Shown here in pieces: positions 59,883-64,000 of a stretch of DNA of 64,000 bases. The stretch's first letter is position 1. Each line of letters begins with the position of its first letter. The stretch is taken from NCBI GenBank assembly GCA_041674745.1, contig JBAYVD010000014.1, positions 18,149 to 82,148 of the forward strand, given 5' to 3'. A program made the position numbers and the translations under genes. This DNA comes from UBA2040 sp041674745 (GTDB lineage: Bacteria > Bacteroidota > Bacteroidia > Flavobacteriales_D > Crocinitomicaceae). The notes under the pieces were generated by a model, which searched no databases, was not told the DNA's origin, and saw nothing but the letters and a program-made list of their open reading frames with translations.

Positions 59883-61022
59883 ATGAAAATAGGAATTTTA
59901 GGCGCCGGAACAATGGGTTCAGGTATAGCGCAAGTAGCTGCACAAAACGGACACGAAACCATTTTGGTCGATGTGAATCAAGATATGTTGAACAAAGCGG
60001 AATCCGATTTGGATAAAGTGTTGGCGCGTTTGGTCGAAAAGGAAAAAATTTCGGCAGATGAAAAAATCAATATACAAGGCAGGATTTCCTACTCAACCGA
60101 TATGGCAGATTTCAAAAACTGTGGTTTGGTGATTGAGGCCATCGTCGAAAAATTGGAAGTAAAACACCAAGTGTTTGCGAAAATGGAAACGATTGTTTCC
60201 AACGAATGTATTTTGGCGAGCAATACTTCTTCTTTATCCATTGCATCTATCGGTTCGTCGTTGAAAAACGCTGAACGAATTATAGGAATTCACTTTTTCA
60301 ATCCAGCTCCGTTGATGCCTTTGGTCGAAATCATCCCAGCCGTGCAAACTTCAGAAGCCTCGTTGAAAATGGCCAAGAGTTTGATTGATGGTTGGGGGAA
60401 AACAACCGTTGTTTGCAAAGACACACCAGGATTTATTGTGAACCGGGTAGCACGACCTTTTTACGGTGAAGCTTTGCGTATTTACGAAGAAGGAATAGCC
60501 GATTTCGCAACGATAGATTGGGCCATGACAGAAATTGGTGGTTTCAAAATGGGACCTTTTACTTTAATGGATTACATTGGGAACGATGTGAATTATGCCG
60601 TTACAGAATCCGTTTTTGCTGCTTTTTATTACGATCCGCGATTTAAACCTTCTTTTACGCAACGACGACATGCTGAAGCTGGATTCTTTGGAAGAAAATC
60701 GGGAAGAGGTTTTTTTAATTATGCTGAAAGTGCAATTCAACCAGAACCAATGAAGGATGAGGTGCTAGGTCAAAAAATAGTGGATAGAATTCTTTCGATG
60801 CTCATCAATGAAGCTTTTGATGCCGTATTTATGCAAGTAGCAAGTCCTGAAGATGTTGACAAAGCGATGACCAAAGGCGTAAATTATCCAAAAGGATTAT
60901 TGGCTTGGGCGGATGAAATTGGGTTAGAAAAGGTGCTTTTCCAATTAGAAGATTTGTTCTCGGAATATGGTGAAGACCGTTACCGTCCAAATGCCATGTT
61001 GAAAAGGAAAGTGAGAGGGTAA
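59883..61022 (+). CDS. 3-hydroxyacyl-CoA dehydrogenase (PaaH-like)
   Basis: 379 residues. NAD-binding GAGTMGSGIAQ at 8-18, HFFNPAPLMPLVEII (about 138-152, with the catalytic His) and the two-part C-terminal 3HCDH domain (DTPGFIVNRVARPFYGEALR; MTKGVNYPKGLLAWADEIG). Oxidises 3-hydroxyacyl-CoA to 3-ketoacyl-CoA. Pairs naturally with the upstream crotonase. The length, about 100 residues over the 280-residue Hbd type, reflects the second C-terminal half. Confidence 0.92.
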   Translation: MKIGILGAGTMGSGIAQVAAQNGHETILVDVNQDMLNKAESDLDKVLARLVEKEKISADEKINIQGRISYSTDMADFKNCGLVIEAIVEKLEVKHQVFAKMETIVSNECILASNTSSLSIASIGSSLKNAERIIGIHFFNPAPLMPLVEIIPAVQTSEASLKMAKSLIDGWGKTTVVCKDTPGFIVNRVARPFYGEALRIYEEGIADFATIDWAMTEIGGFKMGPFTLMDYIGNDVNYAVTESVFAAFYYDPRFKPSFTQRRHAEAGFFGRKSGRGFFNYAESAIQPEPMKDEVLGQKIVDRILSMLINEAFDAVFMQVASPEDVDKAMTKGVNYPKGLLAWADEIGLEKVLFQLEDLFSEYGEDRYRPNAMLKRKVRG

Positions 61023-61032
61023 GTTGGTGGAG

Positions 61033-62094
61033 CTACTTCAAAAGCTTCTTTTTAGCCATTTCTGCATAAAACGAATCTGATTCCGCGATTTTGGCAAATA
61101 ACTCTTTTGCCTTTGGATTTTGCCCTGATTTCTCATAGGATAATGCCAAATACCAAGCTGACTCTTCATCAAAATTTGAAAGACTATTTTGTAATGCCTC
61201 AGCAAAGAACAATTGAGCTTTGTCGTATTCTTTCAAATTGTACAGACTGAAACCGGCATAGAATTGCGCATTCAAATCGTCTGGGTACGTTTCTAAGATC
61301 ACCTCAAATCGGGCCATGGCTTTTTTCAAACTTCCTTTGTCCATGAAATACATTGTTTTTTCAATGTAATCAATATAAGGAACGTCGATATTTTGCCATA
61401 CCACTTCTTCGTTCTTTTGAGCAGGATTTTCCAAGTTCGCCGATGTACCGGTGAGATCCATTTGTTTGGTGGCAACCGTTGGTTTAGTCCGCATCACTCG
61501 GTAATCCACCAATTTAAAGGTGTGCAAATACACTTCTTTGATTTTTCTGCGGTTTGAAAGGATCACTTCTGTTTTACCTTTTGGTAAGTCTAGATCTTTT
61601 ACGGGCAATTTATCAACTTCCAGGTTAGACTCAGGTGCAACGATGGAGACAGTAACCAAAGGTTTTGAACTTTGTGTTTTTTGTAAGTGCACAATTTCTC
61701 GATTAGCACTTGCTGTTTCAATCAGGGTATCAAATTTTGGTTCAAGAAAAATATCCGTTTGTTCGATTAATTGTGTTGACTTGGTTGTTTTTGCAATCGT
61801 ATTCGTAGTCGGTTGTGACTGATTTTGCCAAAAGTAAAGTGATACGATTGCGAGTAGTGCAATTGAACTGCTCAATAAAATTCGTTTTGACCTTGAAAAA
61901 CCAAGTCGTCTTGAAATGCGGGAAAGGTTTACCTTGGTCTCACTACTTTCCTTCCAGCCTTCGAGTGCTTCTTGGTCGAATTCATTTAATTCTGCGGTGT
62001 GAATCGTAGATTCTCCTTTCAAAGAAGAATTAATTTCCTCTACGGTCAGCGATTTCTTTTCCGCTAGGAGTTGGTATAATTCTTTCTTATTCAT
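61033..62094 (-). CDS. membrane protein with TPR-like C-terminus, probable anti-sigma partner
   Basis: 353 residues. N-terminal cytoplasmic region (about 1-70), one membrane segment (about 71-89, ILLSSSIALLAIVSLYFW), a periplasmic linker and C-terminal TPR-like repeats (about 240-350; ARFEVILETYPDDLNAQFYA, then AEALQNSLSNFDEESAWYLA). Its start overlaps the end of the ECF sigma gene by eight bases, the usual layout for a sigma factor and its membrane regulator. No zinc-finger (ZAS) motif is seen. The anti-sigma role is inference. Confidence 0.72.
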   Translation of the reverse strand: MNKKELYQLLAEKKSLTVEEINSSLKGESTIHTAELNEFDQEALEGWKESSETKVNLSRISRRLGFSRSKRILLSSSIALLAIVSLYFWQNQSQPTTNTIAKTTKSTQLIEQTDIFLEPKFDTLIETASANREIVHLQKTQSSKPLVTVSIVAPESNLEVDKLPVKDLDLPKGKTEVILSNRRKIKEVYLHTFKLVDYRVMRTKPTVATKQMDLTGTSANLENPAQKNEEVVWQNIDVPYIDYIEKTMYFMDKGSLKKAMARFEVILETYPDDLNAQFYAGFSLYNLKEYDKAQLFFAEALQNSLSNFDEESAWYLALSYEKSGQNPKAKELFAKIAESDSFYAEMAKKKLLK

Positions 62095-62638
62095 GATTTC
62101 CTTCCATTTTTATTTTCAGGTTACGCTTTCCATTTTGGATATAGCTTTTAACCGTTTTAATATCCCATCCTTTCATTTCACTGATCTGCTGGTAGCTCAT
62201 TTCTTCCAAGTAAAAAAGTATCACAGCCTCTTTCTGCTCCGTTTTTAAAGTTTGCAACGCATTTTCCATGGTAGAAAGTTGTTGCTCATTTGAATCAATC
62301 TCGTCATCAGATTTTATGGGCAAGCCTTCCAAATCGACAGTGGTGATGTTTTTTTTGCGCAAAATCATCAAACATTCATTGCGTGAAACTTGATAAAGCC
62401 AAGATTTGAAATACCGGATTTCGTGTTTGGACAATAAATTCGGCAGCTTTTCGAAAATGATAGAACAGATATCTTCGGCATTTTCAATTTGCTTCATGTA
62501 TTTCATGCAAAGACCAAGAACCAAATGACCGTATCGCTCAAACAAAACTTGAATAATATGACGTGAAGGCTTTTCCGAATAGGTTAGGACCAATTCTTCG
62601 TCGGTTAATTTTCGATATTTATTCAAATTGAAAAGCAT
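62087..62638 (-). CDS. ECF-type RNA polymerase sigma factor
   Basis: With ATG at 62638 it has 183 residues (an upstream in-frame start at 62698 adds 20 unsupported residues). Region 2 covers about 20-90 (LFERYGHLVLGLCMKYMKQ, AEDICSIIFEKLPNLL, FKSWLYQVSRNECLMIL) and region 4 about 125-180 (LQTLKTEQKEAVILFYLEEM, YQQISEMKGWDIKTVKSYI). Linked to the membrane protein downstream. A 12-bp perfect palindrome lies directly before the ATG. Confidence 0.9.
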   Translation of the reverse strand: MLFNLNKYRKLTDEELVLTYSEKPSRHIIQVLFERYGHLVLGLCMKYMKQIENAEDICSIIFEKLPNLLSKHEIRYFKSWLYQVSRNECLMILRKKNITTVDLEGLPIKSDDEIDSNEQQLSTMENALQTLKTEQKEAVILFYLEEMSYQQISEMKGWDIKTVKSYIQNGKRNLKIKMEGNHE

Positions 62639-62650
62639 ACTATATATAGT
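62639..62650. promoter_or_regulatory. perfect palindrome ACTATATATAGT at the sigma gene start
   Basis: Twelve-base perfect palindrome directly abutting the sigma-factor ATG on the minus strand and 65 bases before pfkA on the plus strand. It may be a regulator site or may simply be AT-rich chance sequence. Confidence 0.3.
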
Positions 62651-62714
62651 ATAGATGGATTGAATCGCTAAATTCCATAAAAAGTTAGTAATTTTCACCT
62701 AAGAACTGAAAATA

Positions 62715-63689
62715 ATGAAAAAAATAGCGTTAATGACGTCAGGAGGTGATTCTCCAGGAATGAATGCCTGTATTAGAGCAGTTGTTAAATCATCTTTAAA
62801 CCAAGGAGTAGAAGTTCTAGGTATTGAGGATGGATTTCAAGGAATGATTGAAGGGCGTGGTCGAATGTTGGATTATACGGATGTCGATACTATTATTCAA
62901 TATGGAGGCACCATTTTGGGGTCGGCAAGATCAAAGGAGTTTAAAACACTGGAAGGTAGATTAAAAGCAATTCAATATTTGAAGGATTCCAATATTGAAG
63001 GATTGGTCGTGATTGGAGGTGATGGAAGTTTTGCTGGAGCCAATCAACTCTCGAAGGAAATGGAGATTTCGATTATTGGTATTCCTGGCACGATCGACAA
63101 TGATATTTTTGGAACCGACCATACCATTGGGTATGATACAGCGTTGAATACCGTTGTAGAAGCGGTGGACAAAATACGAGATACGGCATCGAGTCATCAT
63201 CGCGTCTTTTTTATTGAGGTAATGGGACGGGATGCTGGGTTTATTGCTTTGAATAGTGCCATTGCTTCTGGTGCTGATGAGGTGCTCATTCCAGAAGAAG
63301 TTACAGACATTAAAAAATTGGCGGATCACATCATGCAAAATAATAAAGGTCGAAGAAGCACCATTGTTATTGTAGCAGAAGGGGACGATGCCGGTGGAGC
63401 AAAAGAAATCATGGATAAGGTAAAACCATTTTTGGCGAATTACGACATGCGCTATAGTGTTTTAGGCCATATCCAAAGAGGAGGAAAACCTACAGTAGTC
63501 GATAGGATTATTGCGACACGGATGGGCGCGTATGCCTTAGAATTACTTTTAGAGGGAAAATCAAAGCTGATGATTGGTGTCAAAGGTGATAATTTGGTCA
63601 CTCAAACGATTGAAAAAAGTATAAAACTGCATAGCAAACCTGATATTTCTAAGTTGAGCCTTCTGGAAAAACTAAGAACTAAAAAATAA
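62715..63689 (+). CDS. pfkA: ATP-dependent 6-phosphofructokinase
   Basis: Phosphorylates fructose-6-phosphate, committing step of glycolysis. 324 residues, the bacterial PfkA length. LMTSGGDSPGMNACIRAVV (about 6-24), GGDGSFAGA (the GDGS form indicates ATP rather than pyrophosphate as donor), the catalytic loop GTIDNDIFGTD, MGRDAGFIAL and HIQRGGKPT are all present. Divergent from the sigma factor gene. Confidence 0.98.
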   Translation: MKKIALMTSGGDSPGMNACIRAVVKSSLNQGVEVLGIEDGFQGMIEGRGRMLDYTDVDTIIQYGGTILGSARSKEFKTLEGRLKAIQYLKDSNIEGLVVIGGDGSFAGANQLSKEMEISIIGIPGTIDNDIFGTDHTIGYDTALNTVVEAVDKIRDTASSHHRVFFIEVMGRDAGFIALNSAIASGADEVLIPEEVTDIKKLADHIMQNNKGRRSTIVIVAEGDDAGGAKEIMDKVKPFLANYDMRYSVLGHIQRGGKPTVVDRIIATRMGAYALELLLEGKSKLMIGVKGDNLVTQTIEKSIKLHSKPDISKLSLLEKLRTKK

Positions 63690-63776
63690 TATACCTTTTC
63701 TTTATTCATAACTATTTGTTAATCAACTGTTGTTTTTGAGTTTCGTATTTTTCTTCCATTTTTTTTCAAAAAATGG

Positions 63777-63806
63777 TTGCAGAAGTAAAAAAGCTGTGTA
63801 CCTTTG
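63777..63806 (+). promoter_or_regulatory. tandem promoter P1 (TTG-N19-TACCTTTG)
   Basis: TTG at 63777-63779 and TACCTTTG at 63799-63806. First of three promoters in the array. Confidence 0.85.
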
Positions 63807-63884
63807 CCCCCCGCAAACGAGTGGACGGTTGATTTGAAAGACGGAAGCAGCTTAAAAAAAAGTAAAATATTTTTCACTAAAAGC

Positions 63885-63914
63885 TTGTCAATAAAAAATA
63901 ACTGATTACCTTTG
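63885..63914 (+). promoter_or_regulatory. tandem promoter P2 (TTG-N19-TACCTTTG)
   Basis: TTG at 63885-63887 and TACCTTTG at 63907-63914, the same spacing as P1. Confidence 0.85.
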
Positions 63915-63990
63915 CACCCCGCAAACGAGTGGAGGTTATGATTGAAAGATGAGGGTTTAAAAAAAAGAAAAAATATTTTTCACTAAAAGC

Positions 63991-64000
63991 TTGTCAATAA
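63991..64000 (+). promoter_or_regulatory. start of tandem promoter P3 (cut by the window edge)
   Basis: CACTAAAAGC then TTGTCAATAA repeats the -33 region of P2; the -7 element would fall about 13 bases beyond the window. Confidence 0.6.

Larger units (their letters stand above)
63777..64000 (+). repeat. tandem ~107-bp promoter repeats at the right window edge
   Basis: Two complete units and the beginning of a third: units begin at the TTG at 63777, 63885 and 63991 (periods 108 and 106). Each complete unit holds TTG-N19-TACCTTTGC, CCCCGCAAACGAGTGG, an A-run, and AAATATTTTTCACTAAAAGC, so each unit ends just before the next -33 element. The 311-base stretch after pfkA contains only this array and an AT-rich lead-in. 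The layout is that of the upstream region of rRNA operons in Bacteroidota; the gene served lies outside the window. Confidence 0.85.

Noticed and set aside
63938..63952. Mini reading frame MIER with GGAGG before it in promoter unit 2
   Set aside because: Not conserved in unit 1 and located in what is probably a non-coding rRNA leader.
1..64000. CRISPR arrays, transposases, integrases, restriction or toxin-antitoxin systems, tRNA genes
   Set aside because: Looked for by eye on both strands; no supporting repeats, motifs or cloverleaf sequences were found.

Overview
The window reads as a chromosomal segment of a Bacteroidota bacterium, probably order Flavobacteriales and perhaps close to Fluviicola/Crocinitomicaceae (the family-level placement is inference). 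Signs are type IX secretion sorting domains of type A and type B, a GWxTD-domain protein, promoters of the Bacteroidota form (TTG, 19-20 bp, TAnnTTTG), A-rich ribosome-binding regions in place of Shine-Dalgarno sequences, and the gene order rpsL-rpsG-fusA-rpsJ ... rplQ with carA-eno nearby. Coding density is high. No tRNA, rRNA, CRISPR array, prophage or insertion sequence was seen.

Layout. 1-8100: end of a DUF5686-type outer-membrane protein, lptB, small lipoproteins, a BamA/TamA-like protein, rmuC overlapping a GWxTD lipoprotein, and the lipid-transport pair mlaE/mlaF. 8200-10000: SprT-like protease and mannose-1-phosphate guanylyltransferase. 10100-15300, minus strand: plug-only TonB protein, nucleoside transporter, bifunctional-nuclease-family protein, etfA and etfB. 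15400-17400: pdhB and a flanked orphan lipoprotein gene. 17500-34750: an unbroken str-S10-spc-alpha block (rpsL to rplQ) with secY, infA, rpmJ and rpoA. 34900-38500: a large secreted subtilase on the opposite strand. 38700-41200: carA-eno. 41350-47360: two related giant surface proteins with type B sorting domains. 47400-51300: urocanase, an SRPBCC protein and a type II NADH dehydrogenase. 51300-54500: an AddA/RecB-like helicase-nuclease. 54560-57900: an MbnP/MbnH-like copper protein and diheme peroxidase pair, then a conserved protein of unknown function. 58000-61020: a WYL regulator with crotonase and 3-hydroxyacyl-CoA dehydrogenase genes. 61030-62640: an ECF sigma factor and its probable membrane partner. 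62700-64000: pfkA and then a tandem array of three strong promoters running off the window edge, most likely the upstream region of an rRNA operon.

How the genes work together. Most of the window is growth machinery: ribosome, translocon, RNA polymerase alpha, enolase, phosphofructokinase, pyruvate dehydrogenase and electron-transfer flavoprotein. The rest is mainly cell envelope and secretion. The str-operon promoter and the terminal promoter array share the same -7/initial-transcribed module (CTTTGCACCCC), which suggests shared growth-rate control of ribosomal protein and rRNA synthesis. The least understood parts are the MbnP/MbnH cassette with its neighbour, the plug-only TonB protein, the cassette between duplicated terminators, the seven-codon leader reading frame before rpsD, and the sigma/anti-sigma pair.
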